Below, in pieces: positions 1-9,648 of a stretch of 64,000 nt of DNA. The position numbers and the translations under genes were made by a program. The stretch is taken from assembly GCA_019022495.1 (NCBI GenBank), contig JAFEKR010000039.1, positions 62,001-126,000 on the forward strand, given 5' to 3'. Within the stretch, counting starts at the first letter, position 1, and each line of letters starts with the position of its first letter. The notes under the pieces are model-generated. The model did not search any database. It worked only from the letters and a program-made list of their open reading frames with translations, and had not been told where the DNA came from. The DNA is from Epichloe hybrida (taxonomy: Eukaryota; Ascomycota; Sordariomycetes; Hypocreales; Clavicipitaceae).

Positions 1-2
1 CC

Positions 3-569
3 GCCGTCTCCGCGAACCCCCTGCGCAAGACGACCTCCGAACCAAGTCCGCTGGGCCGCTTCGCAACCGCCACCAGCTCGGCCGCCTCCAAGTTTGTCGT
101 CGAAGACCCCGTCAAGCGCGCCTACCTCCGTACAAGTCTCCTGTTCGCCCTCTCCGTCCTCGTCACCTGGATCCCGAGTAGTCTAAACCGCATCTACGGC
201 TGGGTGCAGGGCCACTCTCCGTACCAGTTCCACGTGGCTACCTCGGCGGTGCTACCTCTACAAGGGCTATGGAACTCGCTCATCTTCTTCATATCCAGCT
301 GGGACGTGGTCAAGAACCATCTTCCTCGCAAGCCGGGGACGAGGCTGAGGCTGGGGACGGGGACGGGGACGGGGACGGGGACGGGGACGGGGACGGTTTC
401 TCGCAGATCAAGACACGACGCTGGCTTCCCTGCGGCTGATCGCGCCGTGGTGAGCAGGGCCGAAATCGGGCCGTCGACCGGGTTTGACGATGACTCGGTT
501 ACAATGGGGAGCGATGTCGAGCTGAGGAGCGTCGAGGCCGCGGAACAGAAGGCGCAGTCCCTATCATGA
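3..569 (+). CDS. C-terminal part of a cAMP-receptor-like (class V) GPCR, 5' truncated by the window
   Basis: The frame is open from base 3 to the stop at 567-569, giving about 188 residues; the start lies outside the window. Two hydrophobic segments are visible, one around 'LLFALSVLVTWIPSS' and one around 'SAVLPLQGLWNSLIFFI'. They resemble TM6 and TM7 of the fungal Dictyostelium-CAR-like / Git3-type receptors that sense nutrients upstream of cAMP signalling. The W-I-P-S-S and P-L-Q-G-x-W-N patterns are what I recognise. After TM7 the cytoplasmic tail contains seven Gly-Thr repeats encoded by a hexanucleotide microsatellite (353-394), then a polar acidic tail. The ligand cannot be read from this part. 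It could also be annotated simply as an integral membrane protein; GPCR is the best fit. Confidence 0.72.
   Translation, partial: AVSANPLRKTTSEPSPLGRFATATSSAASKFVVEDPVKRAYLRTSLLFALSVLVTWIPSSLNRIYGWVQGHSPYQFHVATSAVLPLQGLWNSLIFFISSWDVVKNHLPRKPGTRLRLGTGTGTGTGTGTGTVSRRSRHDAGFPAADRAVVSRAEIGPSTGFDDDSVTMGSDVELRSVEAAEQKAQSLS
353..394 (+). repeat. Hexanucleotide microsatellite (GGGGAC)7
   Basis: Seven perfect tandem GGGGAC units lie inside the GPCR C-terminal coding region and encode seven Gly-Thr pairs. A 6-bp unit preserves the reading frame when copy number changes, so length variation in the receptor tail is possible. Confidence 0.95.
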
Positions 570-1137
570 CTTTGGGACCTGGGTCGATGGTAGTCCATGT
601 CGATCCAAGGACATTGACATGGACAAAGTCAAGACGTGTATTCCAAAGTCCATTGACGCCAGTTGCCATCCTGGCCGGTCATGGATTGTCTTCGTCCTCA
701 TCGATTGGCTCTAAGCCGTAAAGTCTAAGTCGATTAGTCGATTAGTCACGAGCTCATACTTGTTCTCACTGGTTGAAGCGTATTGTTTTTATTCCATAAT
801 ATCATCATGTTCGTATCCTATCACATTCATCCAATGTACATACAGAATCTCGTCGTCCCAGTCATGTCAGGTGCCAGTGTAGAGGTAGAAGGGAGGATAA
901 GAAGGAGGGGGGGAAAGAACCTGTGCACAAGTACATCATCACATTCATCCATCTCTCATCGTGCCGAATTGCCACATGTTCCTCGTCAAGCGATGCCCCA
1001 GCGCGTCCAAGGCGTGGGGCCACATAACAGCCACTGTCTATAGACAGTAGTTTTCAATAATACCTCCCTTTTTTTCTTGCTTCTGAAAACAAATTAGCCT
1101 ACCCAAAAATAGTTTTCTTTTTCCTTTTTCCTTTTCA
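570..1137. other. Intergenic region between two convergent genes
   Basis: This 568-bp stretch separates the GPCR 3' end from the 3' end of the MFS transporter. It holds pyrimidine-rich and AT-rich runs near 1060-1135, consistent with 3' untranslated sequence of both genes. I see no convincing coding region, RNA gene or repeat. Confidence 0.6.
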
Positions 1138-3035
1138 TTAATCCGTCTCGAAGAAACTGTCACATTGCTTCAACAGTCCCGCGTCTACCAGACCCATGAT
1201 CATGCCGTCCGCTCTCCAGATGGACTCGTCATATAGCCACCAGATCGTCATCATGGCGACAGTGATGACAACTTGTGTTGTCGCAAGGCCAATGACGGCT
1301 GTTTTGAGGCCACCATAGATGGTGACGGCATTGGGCATGGCGAGAACAAAGATGCCCGCTGCTAAATTACGAAGAATGATGACGCCAGATTGCATGTCGA
1401 TAATGCTGCGCTGGGCGACCGAAATGCTGCAAGAGGTAAAGGATGCTGATCGGACGACAAATGGTCGGGTAGTGGTGTCCAGGATGTAACTCCCACCCGC
1501 AAGTATGCCCAGCTGTGCGGAGAGAAGCGGCAGGCTGACTTGTCCGCCTGAGACTGGGGAAAATATGGGATTGGACGGTGACGGACGACTGGTCATGAAG
1601 TTGTGAACGCCCAGACCATAGGAAAGCAAGCCAATGAGGACTAGAACACTGCCAGTGGAGATGATGAGGCAACTGACACGCAGGGTAAATCGTTCATACA
1701 AGCCTCGATAGAAAGAGAAGCCTCCGACGCAGAGTGAAGCAATGACCCATGGCCCCGTCATCATAACTCCCGTCAAGGCAAAGTCCAGGGATAAGGGTGC
1801 AGGCGCGGTCAGGGCGGAGATGGAGGTTGTCAAGCCCCAGAGAGCACCGAAAGGAATAAAGGTGAGAATAAAGAGCAGACAGGTTGTGGGTGCTATCAGT
1901 GCTCGGGGAGGCTGAAGAACCATGGACAGTGTGATGGGAGCTTTGAAAGACAAAGGTTTCATCTGCCTGAGATACTCGAGAATGCTGGTCTTGTTGACTC
2001 GATGTCGGAGCCTCCACGGACGCCAGGCGTCCAATCCGGGAATCGGCAGCGGTGTAATGGCAGCTCTTGATCGATCAAACGTTGTCTCTGGAGCAGCAAA
2101 TGCGAGGAGAGGAAAGGCCAATAAATAGAAACAACTGATGACCCAGAACTGGTTGGTAAAGCTGTTGGCATTTTTGGAGACCAATCCGCCGAGAAGCGGT
2201 GAACCCCATGTGGTCGTGATGGTTAGAATATTGTAGATTGTCACGGGCAGGTTTCGCTCGTGCTCCTGTAGTTAACTGTACGTTAGATCATGTGGTGGAA
2301 CCATCTGTTTTCCAAGTGCTTTGCTCACAAAGTAGGTATCTTGAATGGAACTGTTGACCAACACGTCAAAGGCACCCCATCCTAGACCTTGAAAGATTCG
2401 GGATCCAAGGCAGGAGCCATAGTTATCACCGGCCATCGTATTCCATATTGTACCAATGAATAAGACCAAAGCGGACGTGAGATAGACTGGTCGTTTCCCC
2501 CGACATTTGACAACAGTTGAGCTGATCATTCCAGTAATCGCTGAAACCATGAGCGGCGCGGCCGTTAATGCAGCAATAGATGTGTGAGAAACTCGATATT
2601 GTTTTGATAGTGAACTAGCTGTCGGGATCAAGGCCGTTTTCATGCCCCCGACGAGACCAACCATGACGAGAAGAGACATCAAGTTCAGATGCTTTCGCCA
2701 GCGAGGCCAATTCTAAGTTGGGCGTGAGTCCCGTGCAAATGACGAACAAACGACGAGAGGAGAAATGACAGTAGAAAACTCACCAAGGGATCCTCTGGAT
2801 CGTCGCTTGGTTGTGGCACAAGCTCAATGCCTGCGCCCTTTCCGGTACCATATTTGATGGGCTTTTGGCTATTCGACAGAGACGAGCCAGTCATAGATCT
2901 CCTGGGGAACTCTCGTTTAACCGGCTGTTCATGTATGCGAGGAAAGAACGAGATGTCGGGTGACTTTGAAAGACGAGCTGGGGGTGGCCGTGAAATAATG
3001 TCTTCAGGACGCTTGAGACTCCAAGTTCTGCCCAT
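1138..3035 (-). CDS. Major facilitator superfamily transporter
   Basis: I read three exons, complement(2784-3035, 2329-2712, 1138-2265), separated by introns of 71 and 63 bp with GTGAGT/GTGAGC donors. They give a 587-residue protein. The junctions are set by MFS landmarks: 'DPEDPLNWPRWRK' is rebuilt across intron 1, just before TM1, and 'QDTYFEHERNLPVTIYN' across intron 2, after TM4. The 'RIFQGLGWGAFDVLVN' helix precedes it. This is the arrangement of the fungal drug:H+ antiporter-like family, plasma-membrane carriers with about 12 helices and a polar N-terminal tail (residues 1 to about 80). The substrate is not predictable. The gene stands alone with no biosynthetic neighbours. The start is the first ATG of the long N-terminal exon; a slightly different start cannot be excluded. 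Confidence 0.85.
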
Positions 3036-4300
3036 GTTTCCAAAACAACGTCAAGTTTGGCCGCCGGAACGAAAAGCCCCCGTCCAAGCAGAATAAGCAC
3101 TGGAGGATGAAAAGGAAGGTCTGATGGATAAAAGAATGAACGGAAAGCACGAAAACGATGAGGATAGCGAGAGTATGAGAGTCCAGCTCGTGAATGAAAA
3201 GAAGGTGTAGCTCCCAGAAACAGAAGAGGACAGTTCCGCCACCGAGTGATGTTGACTTATAATATGGCTGAAGAGAACAAGCACCAGACAGAGGCGCAGA
3301 TATCACACTTTGAGGCAAGAAAAAGAAAAGAGGAAGAGTGGGTTGGTACACTAAAACACGGTGAACTCATCCGCAGACAAAGAAAAGTTCGAGGCAGGGG
3401 AGGAGGCGAAGAAAGAAGTTCGAGCTACACATGGACTGCATGAGACAGACCTCGTCAGGTTGTTATCAAAAGAAATGTGTCTTTTCCCACATGCGGCGCG
3501 AGACAACCAGTGCGGAGTTTTTGTCACAGAGGTGAGGCGACGCACAAACAATGGCAAACCTACGAAATGCTTGCAGTCTGCAGAAAGCATTGCTTGAAGC
3601 CTTTTCTCCTGGGCTAAGCCGCAGACTTGACGGAATAGCTTGACGGGAATTCCGATACTTCATGGCCCAGCTTCGCAAGGCTGGTGCCGCCCGCGGCTTC
3701 TTCTTCCTCAACGCGTCGTCCTGAGCCTTGCAACAATGAAGAGAAGTCATTGTGGGCGGGATCTATTTGACTCTTCATACCAGACAATGAGTTCCGAGCT
3801 TACCGATTAGATGCGTTGGAACGAAGACTGCGCGCGGGTACTGGATTGCAGGTGCGGACTACACGTTCAACGTCGTTCCACTTCTTCTGTGCGCGCCACA
3901 AGAAGGGAGATATCGGCCAGGGAGGGGGGAAAGGGCCGTTTGAGAGCGGGTTTCAAGAAAAGGCTTGTGCGTACGGTTCAAATGCCGGGCTCGAGACCGT
4001 TCGTGAGTGACCGACAAGGTCGTGGCGCGGAATCGATGAGATGCCGTCTTTGAGCGCATCGTTGACCAGGGATTTGGGACACGATCTCATGGCTGATGGC
4101 TGATGAACCGTGATGGGGCAACCGAAATAGGGCAGCCGAGATGTGAGGCAGAAGGATGGGAAAAGCGGAGGATGGTCAGCCATCAGCTGCCCACCAGCTG
4201 TCACCAGCTGCCGCCCTTGCGTGCCTGGCGCGATATGGCGCCGCACCGCACTGACTTGGCTTGGCGAGGAACCTCCGACCTTCGTCCATTGTTTCCTCCC
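3036..4300. other. Intergenic region upstream of the MFS gene
   Basis: This is about 1.26 kb of normal-composition DNA between the MFS transporter start and transposon M1. Several short open frames overlap one another on both strands, but none has recognisable protein character or splice-compatible extensions. It probably includes the MFS promoter. Confidence 0.55.
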
Positions 4301-4309
4301 CAAAAAAAC
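4301..4309. repeat. 9-bp target-site duplication, left copy (M1)
   Basis: CAAAAAAAC directly abuts the left terminal inverted repeat and is repeated exactly at 7268-7276 after the right one. A 9-bp duplication fits Mutator-like transposases, which usually generate 8-11 bp. Confidence 0.92.
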
Positions 4310-4431
4310 GAGTACATAAACGCGCAGCAACGGATTTTTAAACGCGCAGCAGCAACTAAGCCCAAAACGGATGAGGTACCTCCGCACGCGTTTTTACGTA
4401 GGAAGGTACCTCCCTGATTTCGCGCACACTT
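4310..4431 (+). repeat. Left terminal inverted repeat of M1 (122 bp)
   Basis: It starts GAGTAC and reads through AAACGCGCAGCAACGG, AACTAAGCCCAAAACGG and AGGAAGGTACCTCCCTG to CGCGCACACTT. The reverse complement of 7146-7267 matches with only a few transitions, and the two arms have identical length. Confidence 0.95.
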
Positions 4432-5189
4432 AGTAACGCACACTACGCTTTTCTCGCGAATTCCTCCCGCGTATGATTAATATTATCATTAGGTAGCTTC
4501 TTTCTACTATCAGTATAGCTTTGTAAACCACTATAACACACTATATTAAGCTAATATCTAGAATTAAAGGGGAGTATCTGTAATTTAATAATACTCTTAC
4601 TATAATCTAGTATTATTAAAGTCTTAAGGGTTTTATTTACATTAAGGGAGGCATAAATCGTGACCCTTGTACAAGTATTACGAATTATATAACACTTTAA
4701 TGCCACTAGAGCAGCTCTTTTCGCGAGCATTCTAATAAGCAGCATAAATATAATACCTTATTATACAAATCTAACTACTAATTTAAAGCCTAAATTCAAT
4801 ATAATAAGCGCGAGAACATCTATGATCTTAAAGTTATACATTCCTCTTATAATCACAATCGATTAGATTCTATGCTTAGTTTAAGCATATTATAGCTACA
4901 AAGCTAGAAGGACTTTAGCCTAGAGAGGCTCCTTTCTATTATTAAAATAAAGAGTAATAGAACATAACTAACGGCGAGGCAAATTGCTAGATAGATATAT
5001 ATAGAGTATCCTGAAGTCCTAATTAATGCTCTAGATGTGTTTTTCTTCTAATAAAAGCTTTACCTAGGTATATATTACGCTAGAATATTAACGCAAGCCT
5101 TTGTGGAGTTATTAGGTATAGATAACCATATTTTTCACTATATAATCAATTGAAATAACATAGGAAAGATTTACCAGGTGTTTTAGACC

Positions 5190-6960
5190 TATTATTTATG
5201 CATTAAGTATTAGAAGAAAAACCCTAAGGTATTGCTAATAGATAATATATATAAGGTTAATTACTTTAATATGCCTCTAATGCAAGTTATAGGCGTCTTA
5301 TTACTACATATAAATTTTAGTGTTATATTTAGGCTTATAGCTCGTAAAGACACTGAATCCTATACGTGGTTTCTTATAGAATTAAAAAAGGCATAGGAAA
5401 AAGCTATAATTTGCTAACCTGAAGTTATTATTATAGACTTTGAAGTAGCTCTTAAGCTATCTTTGCGAAATATCTTCCTAGAAACACAGTAGCAGATCTA
5501 TGTGTAGTATATCCTAAAGAATATTATTCTTAATATAAAGAAGAAGTGGATTAGAAGTCTTAAGGGATATGAGATTATTAAAGGCAAGCAGGCAAAAAAT
5601 ACACGCAAAAAGGCACGCAAAGAAGAGCACTATATCGATAGTGATGATAAGATTAAACACAGTTCTTCTTCGCAGGTAAATACCGCAGAAGATAAATAAG
5701 CTAGGGTATTAGCTACACAGGCATTAAAGTTAACGCCTTCCTCTAGCATTCCTTACACAGCTAACGGAATTCGTAATACCTAGCTTACAGTAATACAAGC
5801 TCTAACTAAAGCTGATTTCTTTATAAATTAGGAGAAACTCTATAAGGAGTTTTCTAACTAGCAAGGCTAGTACTTTCTATATTTTTTTATATATAGTGCT
5901 CCTATACTAATAAGAATATCTAGCTATTATCACATACCTTCAAGAGACCTACCTTCCGTAGCAAGACCAATTTGCAGACTTTGCTATCAAAACATACCTT
6001 AACTTTAGCCTTAAAGTCACCTCGCAGGTCAAGAGCTCACATTACAAGCTTAAGCAGCGGATAAGGCATCTATTTATTAACCTATTAGTTCTTTATACAG
6101 CGATTTAGGAGATAACTATAGAACATAAGCAGCGTTTCTTTATATAATTTAATATTAAGTTCTCCTATTATCTAGTAGCTTAGGATAAACACAAAGTAAT
6201 TCATAACCTTATGCTACAAATTAGGTATTAATTAATGCAGCTTATTATTAAGCAGGTTAAAATTGCGCTTAGTGCTATCAAAGAAAGGGCTCAAACACAG
6301 CGTGTAATAAAGCCATGTATAAGGCATTTCTCTACACAATTCAGCCTCCCTTGCTCTCATATAATTATTAATAGAATTAATAGTAGGAAGCTTCTTATAA
6401 TAAATAATATTCACCCTCACTAGTGGCTTAAGGCTACAACAGTATGTTTAATGCGTTTTTAGTAAGCTATTACTAATAATATTATAGCCTAAAGAAGAAG
6501 AAATACTATCAGCCTATCGCAAGCCCAACCCTAATATTATACAACCTCGAATTCGAAGATCTAATAAAGCGAAGCCTATACTACTAGACACAGCTCCAAG
6601 CAGGAGAATCCTTAGTATTAACAAGAGGGAGGGTAATACAATCGCATCGCTTATTCATCAGGTTAAAGCTCATAAAGCAAGTGCATCGTCAGTTGCATCA
6701 ACCGTAAGCCATAGTAAGGCTAAGCAAGCAAAACCTCGGGAATTAAGCGATAATATTAGAGATAAACGCTTTTAAGAGCTTTAAGCAGCTCTCTTAAGGA
6801 TTACAGGCACTATTAAAGCTCTTCAGGCCTCGCAAAACGCTACACAAGCTGCCTTAGTGCAGCAAAGCAGCTCTTTATATCACCAGATGCCTCACATTCC
6901 AGCGCCTTAGTAAGCACTATTCTCTTAAGTAGCTTAAAATAGTGTGCTACCTTATCTAAC
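5190..6960 (+). pseudogene. Remnant MULE transposase of M1
   Basis: This is a degenerate reading frame with many in-frame TAG/TAA codons at positions expected to be Gln or Trp, as RIP would produce. The recognisable order is a MULE transposase core (about 5200-5540, including the I-I-D-x-E-V-A-L block) and a C-terminal region with L-P-C-S-H near 6345. The last part (about 6500-6960) is Gln/Ser-rich. No intact frame longer than about 60 codons survives, so it cannot make an active enzyme. Confidence 0.8.
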
Positions 6961-7145
6961 ACTATAGTTAACACAATAGGTACCTTATTTTATATATAAT
7001 TCTAGTAAGAGACTAAGTCCCTTAGTATCTCAAAGTAGTTAATATGCTAGGTTAAGCCAGCCCGCCGCATGGTATTAACCAGCGCCACGCAGGCCATAAT
7101 AGATAATTTCAGTATTGTCAATAAACACGCAGTCTACAGAGTTCC

Positions 7146-7267
7146 AAGTGTGCGCGAAATCAGGGAGGTACCTTCCTACGTAAAAACGCGTGCGGAGGTA
7201 CCTCATCCGTTTTGGGCTTAGTTGCTGCTGCGCGTTCAAAAATCCGTTGCTGCGCGTTTACGTACTC
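7146..7267 (-). repeat. Right terminal inverted repeat of M1 (122 bp)
   Basis: This is the reverse-complement partner of 4310-4431, with the same length and nearly the same sequence, followed at once by the second CAAAAAAAC copy. Confidence 0.95.
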
Positions 7268-7276
7268 CAAAAAAAC
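7268..7276. repeat. 9-bp target-site duplication, right copy (M1)
   Basis: CAAAAAAAC is identical to 4301-4309. Confidence 0.92.
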
Positions 7277-8073
7277 ATGGCGATTCCTTCTTTTGCATGA
7301 TTTCCCTGATCTGCCCTCTCAAAAGAAAGCAAAGCCACACTCTGCTCCCCCATAACCCCCATCAACAAGAGCAAAGGTCGATTCTATTCCTGGTTTGACC
7401 AGCCATGATGGGATGATGGGATGGATGATGGGACAGGCCAATTCAAGACTTACTAGTTATGCAGTGCATGCACAACCAGGGCTCTGTGGTCGAAAGGGGA
7501 ATATTTGTTTTCCTCACAACCTGTTTTCGAGCATTGTGCGGACTACAGGTCCGTTGACTTTAGGCGCGTTCTGAGCTTCTCCCTTCGCTCACTGGTATCC
7601 TCTACGAACCATAAGACAAACTAAGACAAGCCGAGGATATATTAGCTTCTTGCTTATCCACGGAGACACGTTGACGAGATCCGAATACCAGGGTTTCACC
7701 ACGATTCGTCCGGCATCGCTCGCCACTGCTTCCCGTCACCCCAAGATTTTGCCCTGCCCAGCGTACATGCATCTCTGTGGTCGTTGCAACCCACTGTGGG
7801 AAAAAAAAGGAAGAAGAAAAAAAGATCTCGTTGGTAGTCCATTGCTACGCGCCATTTTCACGCGTCATCATTCTCGCGCTTCATCGTCAGATACTCGTGT
7901 CCAGTCAGACCCAGGTGAAAGTTGGTCCAAACCCGTCACGGGGGCGCAACCGCATCATGCAAAGAAACATCGCGACATCGACTCGACTCGACAAAGGCAC
8001 AGCCCAGATCAACTGATTCTCTGTCGAGCGCCCTCCCGGGTGGCGAACATACACTTTCCCAACCCAATTCTTA
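7277..8073. other. Intergenic region downstream of the F-box gene
   Basis: Balanced-composition DNA between M1 and the 3' end of the F-box gene. Open frames on the + strand from about 7650 run on into the antisense of the F-box gene and show no protein character. Nothing else is supported. Confidence 0.55.
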
Positions 8074-9093
8074 TCAAAACTGTGCTAACACAACGGCTTT
8101 TGACGATTGAGCAACCTCCTGCACGGCAGATGCGTCCACAGCCAGCAGCAGCGAGGTGGTCCTCACGATTAATTCTGAATATGTCAACAACAATCACCCC
8201 GTAGTGTACGGATCCGTAGACCCCACGACATGTTCCCCAGCCCGGGTACAGCGCACACGTACCTTGATAAATCAGGGTGTAAGACACCGGACCATCATCC
8301 CCAGGACCACTTAACAACGGCATTCTTTCCATCGGCCCCATTTCCACGCGAAACTTCAGACCAACATTCTTAGCGGCATCGACCCAGAGAATGGCATTGG
8401 AATCTATTGCTGCGACCGCATCATGCTCGTCTTCGCCATGCATTCCCGAGGAAGCCGCCCGTTCAGCTAGCCATTGTCTCCATACTCGAATAACATCGTC
8501 ACAGACATTGACATGGCTGACGTAGATGCCTTGTTGAACCGTCACCTTCACCACACTTGTAGATGCGCATAGTTGCGCGAACAGTTCACCTTGGCCCACG
8601 TGTACTTCCAGAGTCGCCGGCTCGTCAACGCATGACGCCCGGCCCCCAGACTGGGAGACACGTCGTCCATGTCTAGGAACTTCGTCCACCAAGACTGGGC
8701 GAAACGCCGAATACAGCCTCGACAGATTCCCCAATGACGGAGAATCGCCATTGATCCCATCCTCACCCGCGTGCTTCAACCCGAGAAATCTGCACCCCAA
8801 GGTAGGCGCAGACAAGCTGGCAATCGGCGGGTAACATTCGAGAATCAATTCATAATGCGACTGCGACTGCGACGAGACATCTACCATGCGACGATGGAGC
8901 ATTCGCGTGGTCAAGGCGTGGAATCTACGGCTGACTGGCAGTAACTGTACGAGCTCCCTGGCCGAGAGAAAATCCAACGAGACGAACAGAACCTAGTAGA
9001 GGCAGTGTGTGTCTCTTATTAGTCAAGGTGCGCTCATTCATATCGAGGCATGCGATGGCTGACCTCATTCGGCAGGGCGTGGATTGCCGCCAT
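8074..9093 (-). CDS. F-box domain protein
   Basis: Three exons, complement(9064-9093, 8263-8992, 8074-8174), give 286 residues. The first exon is tiny (ATG plus nine codons) and joins through a 71-bp intron with a GTCAGC donor. The join rebuilds 'LPNEVLFVSLDFLSARELV', a classic F-box start (L-P-N-E-V-x-x-x-x-L-x-F-L) at residues 7-45. A second 88-bp intron (GTACGT...TTCAG) replaces a read-through extension with the C-terminus 'ELIVRTTSLLLAVDASAV'. F-box proteins bind Skp1 in SCF ubiquitin ligases and choose substrates through their C-terminal part. No WD40 or leucine-rich repeats are visible here, so the substrate is unknown. The GTCAGC donor is slightly unusual but both junctions keep frame. 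Confidence 0.75.
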
Positions 9094-9648
9094 GGCTCCC
9101 GGCTGCTAGCTGGTGCCGATGGACCGGGAAAAATTGGTGGAAGCAGGGACAATAGACTCTCTTATTTTTTCTTGGTCTTTTTCTTTTTCTCCCCCGGCGA
9201 GAAGTTAATCATGAAGCAAAGCAGCTTTTTGATAGTAGATGGATGCGAATGTGGTAGGCGGCAGGCGGCAACTGGCTCAAATCCATGATCGGACGTAATA
9301 TGGGGCTCGGCACTTCTCGGCAGAGCGGAAACCGGGTTTATTTTTATTATGGAAGTTGCTAGTCGCTTTGTATCCCCAAGCTGGCGTCATCATTTTCGTG
9401 GACCGCGTCCTGCTTGAGAGGAAGCTCGAAAATGAAGAGGACTGAGTCCTGAAGTGGAAGGCGTGCATCACCAACGAAACGCATCCCGCTCTATCAATAC
9501 ATACACTATTATTATTAAGTATATCCAGGCGAAAATGATGCTCTTCGTCTCAAAAGAATCGCTCATTGTCTATTCCAATCACGTGTCTTTCCCTGCTTGC
9601 TGATTGACGCCTCCAGTGGTGCATCTCAAACCCCACCACTTGAGATGC
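9094..9648. other. Intergenic region, F-box promoter and sulfate permease 3' side
   Basis: This 555-bp stretch lies between two genes on the same strand. It contains a T-rich run near 9165-9195 and no supported coding or RNA gene. Confidence 0.55.

Larger units (their letters stand above)
4310..7267 (+). mobile_element. Mutator-like DNA transposon (MULE) M1, RIP-degraded
   Basis: This complete but dead 2,958-bp element is bounded by 122-bp terminal inverted repeats (4310-4431 and 7146-7267) and a 9-bp target-site duplication. Reading TAG/TAA as mutated Gln/Trp codons in the interior recovers MULE transposase features on the + strand. Around 5245-5300 there is a 'Y-K-V-N-Y-F-N-M-P-L' block, and around 5425-5450 the 'I-I-D-x-E-V-A-L' catalytic block. 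A 'K-N-I-I-L-N-I-K-K-K-W' stretch follows, and at about 6345-6420 an 'L-P-C-S-H' motif followed by 'I-H-P-H'. The whole interior is AT-rich with dense stops, while the repeats are nearly unmutated. The family resembles Hop-type MULEs of fungi. The insertion lies in intergenic DNA between the MFS and F-box genes. Confidence 0.93.

Noticed and set aside
194..598. 134-codon frame antisense to the GPCR end
   Set aside because: It mirrors the receptor coding sequence and its repeat (Val-Pro run); it has no independent protein character.
3960..4010. B-box-like GGTTCAAAT suggesting a tRNA gene
   Set aside because: No matching A box or acceptor stem could be paired around it.
3246..4443. Many short frames on both strands in 3.2-4.4 kb
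   Set aside because: Mutually overlapping, no conserved motifs, no consistent splice model; treated as intergenic.
7650..8204. 184-codon + strand frame
   Set aside because: It overlaps the 3' end of the F-box gene in antisense and reads as low-information sequence.
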